A stretch of 64,000 nucleotides of DNA from Hortaea werneckii (taxonomy: Eukaryota > Ascomycota > Dothideomycetes > Mycosphaerellales > Teratosphaeriaceae). How positions within the stretch are numbered: position 1 is the first letter of the stretch; each line of letters starts with the position of its first letter. The stretch spans positions 867,129-931,128 of the forward strand of contig JBAOKB010000077.1 of NCBI GenBank assembly GCA_037044905.1, written 5' to 3'. Positions 10,728 to 22,653 of this stretch are shown here, piece by piece. The notes below the pieces were generated by a model. That model saw nothing but the letters and a program-made list of their open reading frames with translations, was not told the origin of the DNA and made no database searches. The translations under genes and the position numbers were made by a program.

Positions 10728-12180
10728 AATCGGTACTCCTTCTTTTGCTTTTGTCGCAAGCCCTTCTTCTTTTGGCTTGACTTTTTGCTGCCCGTCCCCG
10801 TGTTGGTATTTCCCAGTCTTTCTGCAGTGAGAGCGATGGTGCATCCGCATTTACTCTTTTCCTTTTGCTGCCCTTGCCGGTTCGACAGAGGTATGGTTGT
10901 GCGTAAGTCGTGAGCCATAGAATCTGAACAGCGATGGCGCTGAGTTGTCGGCGCCTTGAGGCAAATTTCGTGTAAATCGCTACTAGGGTTGAGCAGGGTT
11001 GCTAACAGCACCTGTTAGTAATAATGGTACGCGTTACTTTGATCCTTTGACTTCACAGTATAATGCCTTTTTACTCCGAAGACAAGGTGCGCATGATAAC
11101 ATCATGCGATGATGATGGGATATTGCATATCATCATCTTTTTGTGTTGTTTGCGAAGTCATGTTGATTCTGGGCGGCTTGGTGCAGCGACGTAAAGAATT
11201 GCGACAAAGATGTGTCTGTAGAACATTGTCATCTCGCACACTTGTCAACGGCGAACATCCTGATCGCTACTTCGGAATGCAGTTGCCGTACACTGCAGCC
11301 CACACCTAAGCAATACGAAGGAGAAGAAACAAGTGAAGTCAGGTCAAGAATCCCAACAAACCCGAGAAGCGAAGTCACGCCAATGCAACCCCTTGCCTTC
11401 GCGCCTTCCTGGCCTTGAGATTCCGCTCTATCAACGATACATCTCTGTTGTCAAAACGGCAGTGTTGTAATGCGACTAAAACTGCGAAGAATGTGTTCGA
11501 GAAAGGTGTTAAGCATTATACTATAGTACGTACCTACCACGCCCGCAACTGCCGTCCCACACGAGAAGAAACAAAGGGCCAGCAAAACCCAGCAAAGCTA
11601 CAAATACAACTCTACTGCAAAATCCATCGCTTCGCATATCCTTTCTGGTTCTCATTTTTTCTTTTCTTTCAGTTTCTTCGATCAACCCTCCTGACTGTTC
11701 GTTCCAAATCCCCCCTCCCTCCCACCCTCTGTGCCACAACATCGAAGAAGAAAAAGACCTAAAAAGCAAGTGGTATCAAGATAACAGAGAACATAGGGAG
11801 GCAAGCGGAACAACAACGCAGCATACCCTTCGAGTCAGATCCCCTGGAACCGCCAGTCATGAACCCAACCCCGCATAGATCCGCTGCAAGGCCCCAGATC
11901 GAAGGGGGAAGACAAGCATCTTGACAGGCCTTCGGCCTGGCTCAACCTTGGCTGCCAAAGCCACGATGACCCGGCGTGTTGCGATTCGCTACGGGAACCA
12001 TTTGCTGCTGATTGGAGGGTAATGGAGGCGGAGGACTGGTTTTCGTTCATGGGACACCCAAAGTTAGCAAGGCTAGGCCACTGGTTGTGAAGAAGGGAGT
12101 GAATCGGGAGTAATAGATGCTTTTCTTTTCTTTCTTTCTTAATGCATGATTTGTGTGTGTTTTCAGTGCAAAAGAAGCAT
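10728..12180. other. Intergenic, no supported gene
   Basis: About 1.4 kb between the tRNA and the septin 3' end. Short frames exist but none has protein-like composition. A small inverted repeat around 11095-11120 (catcatgcgatgatgatg) and pyrimidine-rich stretches near 11640-11720 are the only structure noticed. The septin 3' UTR must lie at the right end. Confidence 0.5.
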
Positions 12181-13337
12181 CTAGTACCCGTTCATAGCCC
12201 CGCGCTGGCTCTGTCTGCTCAGCTCGCGGTCCGCGCTCGGGCTGATCGGCCTGCTCCCCTGTCCGTGCACCTGCGCGCTGCTTTCCTTGAGTGCGAGTAG
12301 CTGCTTCGCACGGAAGCTCTCGTAGTGGATCTGGCTTGTCGTCTCGATCAGGTCCTGAAGGTGCGTGCGGGTGAGGAAGTCTCGCAGGTAGACGAATTCG
12401 CAGTGGCGTTCGTCTTCGACGTTGATGGTGCCCCAGCGGTTCTGGCGGCCACGGACCACCTTTCCGTCCACGTTGATGTTGCGCTCGGAACCGACGACTG
12501 CGAAGGGGATGATGGACTTGGGGTTTTGTTAGTGGGATGCGCATTGCACCAGTTTGATTGGAAGTATAGCATACCTTAATCTGGCTGTTCATGGCCGCTT
12601 CCTCGCTGTCATACTCCTCGTTGTCATAGGGGTACATGCGGATGTTGTGGAAGGCGAACTCCTCCTTTATACGGTCCTTGAACATCTGCCTCTCCTCCAA
12701 TGTCAGGCTGTCAGACTTGGCAATCACGGGAACAACGTTCACCGTCTCCGAGAGCTTCTTCAGCACGACGATATCGATTGGCTTCAGAGCATGGCCAGTC
12801 GGCGAGATGAAGTAGAGACAGCAGTGGATTCTCGTGTCCTGGATGTACCGCTCACGCTGGGCAGTGAGCTCTTTGCGTAGGTATGCGGAGTGCTGGTCCT
12901 TAATGTACTTGACAATGGGGTCCCAGCAGCGGTCGTTGTTGACCAGGTCTCCGTAGCCGGGGGTGTCGACGATGTTCAGACGCAGACGCACGCCATTCTC
13001 CTCGATGATGTGGGTGACAGGGTGGATCTCGGTCGTGCTACGGATGTTCTCGCTGGGAGTGAGGCGGCCTTTGCTGTCGACGAGGTGGGAGGCGAAGATG
13101 GTGTTAATGAGGGTCGACTTGCCGAGACCGGTCTGGCCTGCATGAAGTCGTGTCAGTGGTCGCGACAGACGCGTGGCGATATGAAAGGGATGAAATCGAC
13201 GTACCAACGCAAATGACGTTGAATTGGAAGCCGCGCTTCAGCAGCTTCTTCTCGATCTGGTTGGTAATGCTGTCGAAGCCGACGTGGCTTTTGGGGAAGA
13301 CGGATGGGCCTCCCGCGCTCATGGTTGCGGTGGCCAT
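12181..13337 (-). CDS. CDC10: Septin, Cdc10 / AspD class, 343 aa
   Basis: Three exons on the minus strand: 13337-13205, 13137-12575, 12516-12181. Donors GTACGT and GTATGC, acceptors TGCAG and CAAG. The N-terminus contains VGFDSITNQIEKKLLKRGFQ, the Cdc10-type polybasic helix. The P-loop GQTGLGKSTLINTIF spans the first intron. G3 is DTPGYGD, the G4-like motif is AKSD, and the septin unique element follows near WGTINVEDERHCEF. Septins polymerise into heteromeric filaments at septa and hyphal tips. The short length and the lack of a long C-terminal coiled coil fit Cdc10/AspD rather than Cdc3, Cdc11 or Cdc12. It is divergent to the bL32m gene, sharing a 427-bp promoter interval. Confidence 0.93.
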
Positions 13338-13764
13338 TGGGGATTGGGGATGTGGAGGAGGTGGTTGCTAAACGAGTGAAAGGTATCGACGGGGCGGAGG
13401 AGTTGTCGGGGGGTGGAGTGAGGACGGTGGAGGCGCGGTGTACCAGAAGGACGAGTCGCAATGCTTAATGGAGGTGCAGGTGGTCAGCTTCACCAGGGAA
13501 GGCGCCTTAGCCCGGGAGCGTCCAGGGAGCGCGGGAAAGGGAAAGGGAAAGGGGACGAGACCCATTTCGGAAGGAGCCGAAGCTACCGCACGACGCGGAG
13601 GTCTTGGCGCGTCTAGAGCGGAGGAGCCGCTCCGCAACTTTCATGTGAGATGAGATGAGAGGAGTGTCGATTTCATTGGTACCTAGGTATACAGTAGGTC
13701 GGCTATCAGGTGGTATACACTCTACCCACTACCATCTCCATCCACGATTACATTCACCTATACC
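13338..13764. promoter_or_regulatory. Divergent promoter interval, septin (-) and bL32m (+)
   Basis: 427 bp between two divergent start codons. It holds one TACCTAGGTA palindrome (13680-13689), 76 bp upstream of the bL32m ATG. No TATA box or named factor site is claimed. Confidence 0.4.
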
Positions 13765-14365
13765 ATGGCGTCGCTACGTGCCCCCTCCGCTGGCTTCCTC
13801 TCCGCCTTCCTGCCGGTTGCGCGCGCATCTCTCTTTCCCCAACAATCAGCCGCATTGTCACCCATCCGAAGAAGAATACCTCTCCTGCAACACCTCCGAA
13901 CATCTCTCCTCCCCGCCGCTTTAGTCCCGATTCCGAGCTTGTTAGGCGAAATATGGGAGGGCATCCTCAAGGCTGTGCCCAAGAAGAAGACGAGTCATAT
14001 GAAGAAGCGACATAGGCAGATGGCCGGCAAGGGCTTGAAGGATGTCACCGCATTGAACAAGTGCAGCGCTTGTGGCAGGCCAAAGAGGGCGCACGTGCTT
14101 TGCCCATACTGCGTACAGAGTATGTATCGTCTGCCACAATGGGAGATGTAAAAGCTGGGAAAAGGAAGCACTGGCTAACCACCTTTCTCTTGCAGGCATT
14201 AAGCGGTGGATCAGCACAGGCTTCAAGTCAAAGCACGAATTAGACGCCGAGAAGGACCAGCAGTACGAGATTTACAATGAGGAGCGCCGACTTAAAGGCA
14301 AGATGCCGGTAGACTGGAAGGCGGAGGAGGCGGAGGCAGAGAGAATCAAATCCACGAAAGACTAG
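13765..14365 (+). CDS. MRPL32: Mitochondrial large-subunit ribosomal protein bL32m, 174 aa
   Basis: Two exons: 13765-14119 and 14196-14365. Intron donor GTATGT, branch GGCTAACC, acceptor TTGCAG. Residues 1-65 are Arg/Ser/Leu-rich with no acidic cluster, as expected for a mitochondrial presequence. The mature part begins near AVPKKKTSHMKKRHRQMAGK, the conserved L32 start. A zinc ribbon follows: CSACG ... CPYC, with the last Cys pair just before the intron. The C-terminal extension after IKRWISTGF is rich in charged residues and typical of fungal bL32m. In yeast, maturation of this protein by the m-AAA protease gates mitoribosome assembly. Confidence 0.92.
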
Positions 14366-14951
14366 AGCACTCTCCGAGTGACGAGATGACAAGCTGGAGC
14401 AAAGCCTCCGAGGGCGGTGACAATGGATGAACTCATGCTCTGCAGTCGGTGGTTCTCCACATGCCAAATTATTTTGCGACAGGGTCGGCAGCGTTGATGT
14501 AACACCTTTACAAGGGCGACGCATGCGTAGAAATGCCATATGCTGTGCTTGCGACCTTCGTCGTTTCCACAAGCGAGCAGTCGCTAGCGTTTCTCACCCA
14601 TCGAACAAGATGGCCCTCAATGCAGTGGAGTCAAGGGAGGACGCGCGAAAGGGCAAGCTTTCAATGATTTGAGCCAGTTGTATTATGACCTGTCTTATGT
14701 ATACACTATTGTACAGATATTTCATTAGAAATATGAGAGTTTGAGTAGATTTCGTGCCGTTGTCGAAATTACACCTCTTCCACATGACTGCGCGCCGTAG
14801 CGTGGTATAGATGACGTCCAGATACCCATTGCGCCGCCCCACCTTCTGCGCAACTGGCGATTTCGTCCATCCACCTACAAGCTCTATACATCTGCAGCAT
14901 CCTGCTCTTCTAGGCCGGGCGAACGACTCTCGCAGGGACGTGAGGCTCAAC
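14366..14951. other. Intergenic, bL32m 3' side and SKI8 promoter
   Basis: 586 bp with both neighbours on the + strand. Nothing coding recognised. Confidence 0.5.
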
Positions 14952-16000
14952 ATGGCAAGTTACTTCACCAATGTCCATCAAGATCCAAGCAACTGCTGAC
15001 CAGCCCCTAGTCTAAACAGTACCTCCAAACCCACACCCTTGCCGACGCACACCCCACCGACATCTTCTCTCTGGCCGTGACGCCTTCGCAGCTCCTATCC
15101 GCCTCGGGGTCATCCAGTATCCGCATACACAGCACCAAAGGCCAAGCCATCAACCCAGAGAGCGCCGAAGATGAACACCCATACCCGCTTGTACAGACAC
15201 TAGAAAAGGTCCACCCGCTTGGCTGCCATCACGTAGCAACAAGTGGTGACGGCAGGACAGCAGCAAGCGCAGGTTTCGCCGGCGAACTCAAAGTATGGAC
15301 ATGCACTGAAGAAGGTTCCTGGGAAGCCAAAGGCGAAATCAAACCGGACAAGAAATCCGCAGGCGAATGCTGGGCCGTCGCCCTTAGCGACGACGGACGC
15401 GCCCTCGCCACCACCACCCACGACGGCCGCATCAACGTCTACGACACGCACACGCTCTCGGAATCCGGCACCGCGGAGAAAATGGTCCAATACGAAACCA
15501 AAGGCTCCTTCGGCCTCGCCGTCGACATCAGCCCCAACGGCGACATGACCGCGTCCGGCCACCAGAACGGCAGCGTCTACATCTTCAACAACACCACCAT
15601 GCGTCTCGTACATTCTCTCACAGGCCTCATCAAACCCGTCCGCAGCGTCAAATTCTCCCCCGCTAACAAATACCTCGCCGTCGCAGGCGACGCCCGCATC
15701 ATCTCCCTCTACTCCACCGAGTCCGGCCAGCAATTCGCCAACCTCACCGGCCACGCCAGCTGGATCATGAGTCTGGACTGGAACTGGAGCGGCGAGTTCT
15801 TGCTTTCGGGAAGCTACGACGGCAAAGCCAAGATCTGGAGCTTGGAACGCCGCGAGTGCGTCGCTACCCAGACCGAGTCCGACAATTGTCTTTGGGCCGT
15901 CAAGTGGTTGCCGAAGGCTGCTGCGCAGCGGAACGAGACTTTTGTGACGGCTGGCGCGGGCAAGACGTTGGCTTTCTATCGTGAGGCGAGTGGGACGTGA
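14952..16000 (+). CDS. SKI8: WD40 protein Ski8/Rec14, 330 aa
   Basis: Exon 1 coding part is only the ATG (14952-14954). The intron is 14955-15010, and exon 2 is 15011-16000. The intron has a GC donor (ATG|GCAAGT), branch CTGAC and acceptor CCTAG. The spliced N-terminus is MSKQYLQTHTLADAHPTDIF, the typical filamentous-fungal Ski8 start. WD repeats follow throughout: SAGFAGELKVWT, TTHDGRINVYD, SGHQNGSVYIF, GDARIISLYS and SGSYDGKAKIWS. Ski8 bridges Ski2-Ski3 in the cytoplasmic 3'-5' mRNA decay complex, and in yeast has a second nuclear role in meiotic double-strand break formation with Spo11. The next in-frame ATG in exon 2 would remove a large part of the propeller, so the tiny exon is favoured. 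Confidence 0.9.
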
Positions 16001-16503
16001 TCTTTGGTATTCCGCAGCGTCCTGAGAGGGATTCTTGAAAGGGAGAGGAGTTCCTGAGGCTGTACGAGGGTAAATGATTCATGGTTACGGTGGGTATAGC
16101 ATGGCGCGATGGAGCATGGCGTTCGATCGCCGAGACCAAACCCCAGATAAGGGAAATGTCGGGGCATTGTCAATCCTACTGCAGAAAAGGGTGACCCGCA
16201 AGGTTCCGCGGACGAAAGAAAAAGTTATACGCAGATGCTTCCATTGCATGAGGATATCCAAGACCAGGGCGTAGGATGTGCACGCTGCAAGCAAAGCAGG
16301 CCCGACCACAAGAGGATTCTTTCAGTCTCCACACAGGCAGGCGGCCATGTAATACTATAGCTGCCAAATGTTTCGCTCAGATTCCCTTAGCAGTGGGGAG
16401 AAAAAGGAAAGCAAGCGGAAGGGGGGAAAGGCACATCGCCCTAAAGAAATCAACACCCACCACCTCCCAAACCAGCATCATCCCAGAACATCTTTCACTT
16501 CCT
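16001..16503. other. Intergenic between convergent genes
   Basis: 503 bp between SKI8 (+) and a minus-strand orphan frame. No coding frame or repeat stands out. Confidence 0.5.
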
Positions 16504-17013
16504 TTACCTAGCCCTCGCACCACCCAAAACCCGCCATCGCCTCCCACTCCGCAGAACCCGAAAATACGTCTCCTCCCTCCTCAACACTTGCTCCATCTCC
16601 GCCTCCCGTTCCCTCTGTCTCACCATCCGTCGGAACTTCCGCTCCTTTGAAATCGCCGACTGCGTCGTCGGCGTTAAGGGGTTCCTGCTTCGCCGGTTGT
16701 CTTGACGTCGGACTTTGTTAGCTTGGACTTGATGACTGACGCGTGCGGAGGAGGTTTTGCGGGCTTGAGGACGGCCCCGTGGTGTGGTTGTTTCAAGGGG
16801 TGGAGGAGGGGTTTCGTGTTTGGGTTTCCTTGGGGAAGATGATCGAGCTGTGCTGCTTTCGCTGCTGTTCCTTTCGCCTTTGATCGTATTGCGTTGGGCC
16901 TGTTGTTCTTTGCTTTCTTTCTTGATCTTGCTGGATTCGGGCTTCGAGTCTTTGCCTTCGACTTTGAGTCTGTTGGCTGAAGGCTCGGGCCCCTTGCTCT
17001 TTACTTTGACCAT
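16504..17013 (-). CDS. Possible small basic orphan protein, 169 aa
   Basis: A minus-strand frame from ATG to stop, strongly Lys/Arg/Ser-rich (starts MVKVKSKGPEPSANRLKVEG) and probably disordered except for a final Arg-rich helix (RKFRRMVRQREREAEMEQVL). No domain recognised. An overlapping minus frame (17059-16793) is also open and equally basic, which weakens the case. Nuclear location would be a guess from composition alone. Confidence 0.35.
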   Translation of the reverse strand: MVKVKSKGPEPSANRLKVEGKDSKPESSKIKKESKEQQAQRNTIKGERNSSESSTARSSSPRKPKHETPPPPLETTTPRGRPQARKTSSARVSHQVQANKVRRQDNRRSRNPLTPTTQSAISKERKFRRMVRQREREAEMEQVLRREETYFRVLRSGRRWRVLGGARAR

Positions 17014-17283
17014 TGTTTTTGGACTGCCGGCGCGATCGTTTGTGATATGGTATCTTCACCCTTTAGGTCGTTACGCCGGCTGATGAGCTACTCAGTGGTA
17101 GCCCGATCAAAGCCTCGAAGAAACTGCTCAATATACAATCAGTTCAAAGGAGACAAAGGGACAGTCGTGGAACTCTCGAGTTCAAGGCTCGCCGGAAGCG
17201 GATGATACGCAGAATTTCTCTACACGGCATCTATTTGACAAAGCGACATTCTAGACAAAGAAGTCTCGACTCTACGATCGACC

Positions 17284-18323
17284 CTACACGAACCGAAGCA
17301 TGGCCTCCTCAGCGCGGGTGCGCTTCTTACCGGTCGATTTCCTCCTGCTTGCAACACTAGAAGTGCGTCGGCTGCTGGGCAGACTCTCATCTGCACCAAG
17401 TTTCGGTGCCTGAGAGGAAGACGATTGACTCCTGGTGACTCTCCCAGTTCGCGGGCCTGAACCGCTCATATTGATATGAAGCTTGCCGTCCCTAACGCGA
17501 GGTTGTAGAGCCTTCCTCCGATTCCTCTCATCCCTCCGACGAGCCCTCTCTTCCGATGCTCTTCGTTGAGTTTCCAGCCTTTCTTGCCTATTAGCTTCGT
17601 CTAATCTCTGTTGTGCCGCTGTGTTGCTTCGGTCCCTACCCCAGTAACGCCGTGAAATTCTCCTCTCACGAGCTTGTGCTTCCTCTAAGGTGAACGTACG
17701 ACGATTCTCCCAATTCTCAAGACCTCTGCGAGTGAACACTGCAGTCGCATGGAAGCGAGGCTCCACCCCCACCCAGAGGCACCATGCGAGATAGTCAAAG
17801 TGTTGGCCAGCCGGCCATCGAAACCGATGCTCACCGTCTTGGATGTCGACCAATTCAGCAGTCCACGGCTCAAAGCCCCTAGCGACGGCGTTGGCAATGT
17901 AAACCTCTCGAAATTCTTCTTCGGCTCGCTGTCGCGATCCTCCTGCTTCTTCTATGTGCGACTGCTCTGCAGCCATTTGCGTTGACGTGTCTGGAGAGGG
18001 CGGTTCGCTTATTGGTTCTTCTGGTGGGCGGATACAGTATCCCTTCTTTCTTAGCGTGTGTGGATTATCAAGATTCCACTGAAGTGCACGGTTGTACGAT
18101 GCGAACATGGCATCCAGTCTCTCTTGCCTTTCGAACGCCTTTCTTGCCCTTTTTTCTGCACGGGGCTTTCGTGGTCTTTGGCTGACCAGCCGAAGCCTTT
18201 GCTCAGCCATGCTTTGTACTCGGCTGTCCCGTACGCTGGTGTGCCATTAGGCGTCCTTGGCTCGGAAGCGAGCATGGCCTCCGTTGAGCGACGACGCGAA
18301 GAGGACCGTCGTCGTGGTGCCAT
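17284..18323 (-). CDS. Orphan basic protein with an apparent frameshift at an A6 run
   Basis: Two overlapping minus-strand frames look like one gene. The upstream frame begins MAPRRRSSSRRRSTEAMLA at 18323 and runs through a good block (GTAEYKAWLSKGFGWSAKD). The downstream frame carries RKAFERQERLDAMFASYNRA and continues about 270 codons to a stop at 17284. They meet at six A (T6 on the + strand, 18150-18155); one extra A would join them. The downstream part has a Trp/Phe-rich patch (RWPAGQHFDYLAWCLWVGVE), an Arg/Glu-rich helix and an SR-rich tail. No known domain. The downstream frame also has its own ATG at 18210, so an intact shorter gene of 308 aa is the alternative. Function unknown. Confidence 0.5.
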
Positions 18324-18496
18324 TTTGAACTGTATGGGCGTAGTACGGAATGTTGTGTTGTTGTCATCGTCGTCGACGGTTGTGCGTGGGATAAGGAGGT
18401 TCATATTCCAGATCTCAATACAAAGAACTCGTATTTCTATCGCCGGAAAAAGGGCGGCCTGTCACAAAGGAAAGAGCCATAGTGTCCACAAGTACT

Positions 18497-21400
18497 CTAG
18501 CTCCACCCCATTTGTGTCGTTGCCGTCGGGAAATAGGCCACCTCACTAGGCCTCTTGACCGTGCTGCGGCTATGAGCCAGTTCCGCTAATCCGTTATCCG
18601 GAAGCTCTACTAAGGTTGCATCTGCCTCTAGCTCTGCAACCGGTCGACGTCCGTCAAGTTCTGCTACCGCTGCATTCGCCAATCGAACGTCGTTGAAAAG
18701 GCTAGAGTCACCATCAGTGCTTGAATCAGCATCTGTCGAGTCGGCATCAATATGCGATTTCACTGTGTCAAGCGGTAGGTCGACATCTTCCATAAGCCTA
18801 TCTTTGTATGTCGCAAAAATCGCTTGCAGTCCCTGGTGTACCTTGTCCGTCTGGAAACTTTTGAAGACGTTCCAGCGAGGTATCAAGCGCTTTACCTCCC
18901 TATGAATGTGCTTAGAGTAACCCCCTAGATGGTATTTACGAGCAGCGGCGTTGACGTCCCGTTCTGTCGGCTGTCCGCTGGTCCGGAAAGTGACTTCTTT
19001 GAATGATCTTGCGAGGACGAAGGTCAGATCGCAGGCCATGATGAGGAACAATCTGCAGGTGGCAGGAACAATGTAATAGGCGTTGATGCTGCCAGAGACA
19101 AGAAAGACGGGTATACCGCTCATTCCGCCTATGAGTCCGACGACGTGAAGGGCTTCTGCGAGAGCCAAGACAAGATTTTGTGGTAGGACATTCCAGACAT
19201 TGGTGTTCAATGCGTTAAGCGCCATTTCGGCACTGACGGTTGGCAAACCAAAACAGGCGATGATTCTTTTGGTGATACCTGTAGTGGAAAACTTTCGGCT
19301 GATCGTGGCGCCGCCCGGCGCAAAACCGCTACCAGCTGCTTCGTAGACCAAGCGTTTGTAGCGACGATTCGCTTCACACAAGGCCATGTCAATCTTGAGA
19401 TCGATACGCGCGACTTGTGCTCGTATGTAGAGGAGACGCACTTTGTCCGTGTCGAAACAATGGGAGGTTGTCTTGCTGAGGTCGGCGATGGAGCCGGCAT
19501 CGTCTGATCACAGAAGTTAGCAGTTGTCCGAAGGCCTTTGGAGTATATGTTCAATCAAGTCACCTTGTGAAACGGCTACGCAGGCTTCCAACCTGCCGCC
19601 AGGAACGCTCTCCATTTCAGATCTGATCATACCAACCCTGTCCTGAAGCTTTTCCTCAGCGTACGCATCGCAGGCGTCTTCGTCCAATCTTTGGCCAGCT
19701 TTCTTTAAGGCCTTTCGGTGAATACCGAACTCAATGTCAAGGAATTCGTCCTTCTTAGTCGCAACTAGGACTATAGGTACCTGTGTTCGGCATCAGTAGG
19801 TATTAAATTCGTGATAGGGAAGATCTAAGTACATCATCTGCATAGCGAGACACAGCCTGGAATACTTTTTCAGTCACTGTTTGCAGCGTCCTTGGGCTGT
19901 TGATATCGATACAGAACCTATCACGAGTTACCAGAGTCTCCCGAAAGCCCGGCGAAGTCTCCGGAGAAACGAATATGGTAGTCCACTTACCAGATAACGT
20001 GTAGCCTTTCACTGACATTGACCTTTGCAGACTTCTCTTGGAGGAATCGCTCGATGGCCAGGAACTCGCTGTCGGCGCCAGCTTCGAAACCTCCAGAGTC
20101 ATGCACGATGAGATCCGGCCGTCCATCGAAGGCAATTTCCTCTTGGACGTCGTGTATGCCTCTAGTCCGGTCCGAGCTCTGCGTCTGCACGGGTGGTCAT
20201 TAGCTTCTACCTGGATTTGCTCCATCTGGCGTTTTGTCATCCTTACCACATCCACTCCAAAAGTTTTGTTGATCAATGTCGACTTACCCACCCCTGTGTT
20301 GCCGCAGACCAGTACACGCAGGGGGCCGGGGTCTGGCGCATCATCGTCGTCCTGGTCAAGCCAGAAGCCAGGGTTTACGATCCCATCTTTAGATCCAAGC
20401 ATCTTGTCTCGCCAGTCCTCCAAATAGCGTTGCAACTTGACTTCTCGCATCTCCAGTGTGATGCTGCTATTCTCATCGACAAGCATATAGACGGATGGAT
20501 GCAAGATAGTGCCTTGGGGTGCCCAGTCGCAGAATCCCCTGAGATACCCTACAGAGGTGAAGATCTCGCGTTGCCGCTTCTGTCGAATGCTTCCATATTT
20601 CGAAATTAGTCGTAACGCAGTTCCGTTCCGCGAGTCGCTTGGTGAGTGCAGCCCTCGGACGTCTCGCATGTGTGTCTTGATACCATTTGCAGATGTAAAG
20701 CACCAAGCAGCTTCTCCCCCACTGCTGGCCGTGGGGAGCACTGAGGACAAGAGGCTTTTATGTGACGTCGACGAAGAGCTAGGTGTTGTGAGGGAAAGTC
20801 CGCAGTCTGAAGCTTCCACGGCCATCCATTGCAATGGATAAAGACCTAGTCCAGCTTTGACGGCTGCACCCCCAAGATCAGCATGATCGCCCATAAAGTA
20901 GGCCTGAACAAAACTGCGCATCGACTCGGACAAATTCATGCGATAGAATTCGTCTGGAAAGATCGCTTGCGGAGCCAGAGCTTTGCGGTCCTCATTCAAA
21001 GCAAGCGCATGCCGTAGATGCTGAATCGAACTGTTGAATGACACGTCGAAAATATCATCTTCGCCAAAGGCTTTAATAGTATCGAAGACCCCGACAAACC
21101 TGATCTTCGCCGCTGGACGGGTTGTAGCGGTGGAGGAGGAAGAAGAGACCTTGATGCCGGCGGTCAGCACAACCTCAGAAGACTCGAATCATGCATCTGT
21201 CTAGATGATGCTCACTGGACTCAGAACAAGGCTTGATTTCCCACGAAAAGCTTTGCTTTCCTTCACGATCTTCTTGAAGTCCTTCGCGAATTCTGGCCGT
21301 CCAGCAGACAACAGAGCACCGAACGTGTGAAGCAAGCCTGCTACTGCCCTAACCACATAAGCACCCCGGCTGTACCCAAACAGCCATAGCTCGTCTTGAG

Positions 21401-21689
21401 TACTTCTCAGTTGGCAGCACGCCTCGTAGACCTCGTGGACCTGCTTGAGGTAGCCTTGACCTAGTACATTGGTTTGGATGCGATCGCGGGAGAGAATGTC
21501 GTCCGCGGAGCCGATCCCAGGCACATATAGAGGGCGCTGGTCAAAGGCTGCTCCTGATGCGTCGACACATCGTCCACATTTGACTCCAGTGTATAGACGA
21601 TGGATGTGCGTCTCACCAGTCCCAGAGGATGATCTAGATGTACCATCTACACAGACGATGAGCCGTACCGGAGTTGGAGATGTAGCCAT
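18497..21689 (-). CDS. DUF2235 hydrolase fused to P-loop GTPase, 959 aa, six exons
   Basis: Exons: 21689-21216, 21149-20247, 20184-19991, 19917-19833, 19780-19564, 19503-18497. All junctions are GT-AG with introns of 52-73 nt and keep frame. Residues 1-270 form a DUF2235 (Tle1-like) alpha/beta hydrolase: RLIVCVDGTS, nucleophile elbow GYSRGAY, RFVGVFDTIKAF, and GDHADLGG. At about 435 a G domain begins: P-loop GNTGVGKSTLIN (last codons of exon 2), RGIHDV switch, G3-like HDSGGF, G4 TKKD (about 559) and VAVSQ. Residues 690-790 are hydrophobic (LALAEALHVVGLIGGMSGIP and on), suggesting a membrane or lipid contact, then an acidic tail. DUF2235 proteins include phospholipases; a GTP-gated lipase is inference. 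The first intron boundary was chosen for its CTGAC branch point. Confidence 0.8.
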
Positions 21690-22653
21690 TATGGGCCTCG
21701 GACCTCACGGACTGCACGAGGCAAACCTAGCCTGCGATTACCACGTAGTTTCTTTCTCGGATAGGTAGCATTGATGAATGGGGAACAATCCAGGAAAGCA
21801 ACGGTGGCTTGCCACCTTCCGACCTGCCTTTGCGGGTCGCCGGGACTGAAGGCAAAGGTAACGGGAGTGCATGGCGTCCTCACTGGGCTCGAAGGATCCT
21901 GATCCATCGCCTACTTCCAGCCTCGCGACCGAGCATCCCGAGGGCGAAAACGTCGATTGGTAGGAGGCACGTCTTATGATAATCATGCATATCTGGCGCT
22001 TGCCGCCGTGCAGGGGTACAAGTAATAATAGGGCGGGAGGAGGCGACGAGGCGGCGGAGGCGGCGGCGGCGGCGGCTATACGCCATCCGGTTAAAAAGCA
22101 GCTCCTTCATGCTTCGAAGCGGTGTCAGTCCCAGGCGTGTGGGAGGATTGGGATCATGCCTCAATCATCTCTGCCATACGTGACGTCGGATGAATACGTC
22201 GGATGGATAAGGTACTATGTAGGTCTGAGTAGCGAAGAACAGAGTTGTGGGAACACTCTAATTCGGCCCCGAGGAGCACATGCTGTCAGCAATTTCAGCC
22301 CGCTGACCGATGCACCTTCCGTACTGCATGTACTGCGATCTGCTTCTCAGACCGCGAGTAGCGCCTCGAGAGAAAGAGGTGCTAGGCTAATTCATGAATG
22401 GGAACGAGAAACTATCGACGTCAGCATCATTGACACTCTGAAGCGAATAGTTAAGCATGACGCATGGTTCACAGTAGGTCTCAAGCCAAAGGAACACAAG
22501 AGATGAGAAAGGTCACTAGCATACACCATTTTATCTATCGCGACAAGATCCTGTATCCATGCGCACTCGCCAATCCCCGTCCCAAACACACAAACGCCAA
22601 AGCAAATGCAAAACCATCATTTGCAAAAAAGAAGAATTACCCAAATCGCGTCA
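21690..22653. other. Intergenic, no supported gene
   Basis: Upstream of the DUF2235-GTPase gene and downstream of KEX1. A short GGC-type run lies at about 22047-22077. No credible coding frame. Confidence 0.5.
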
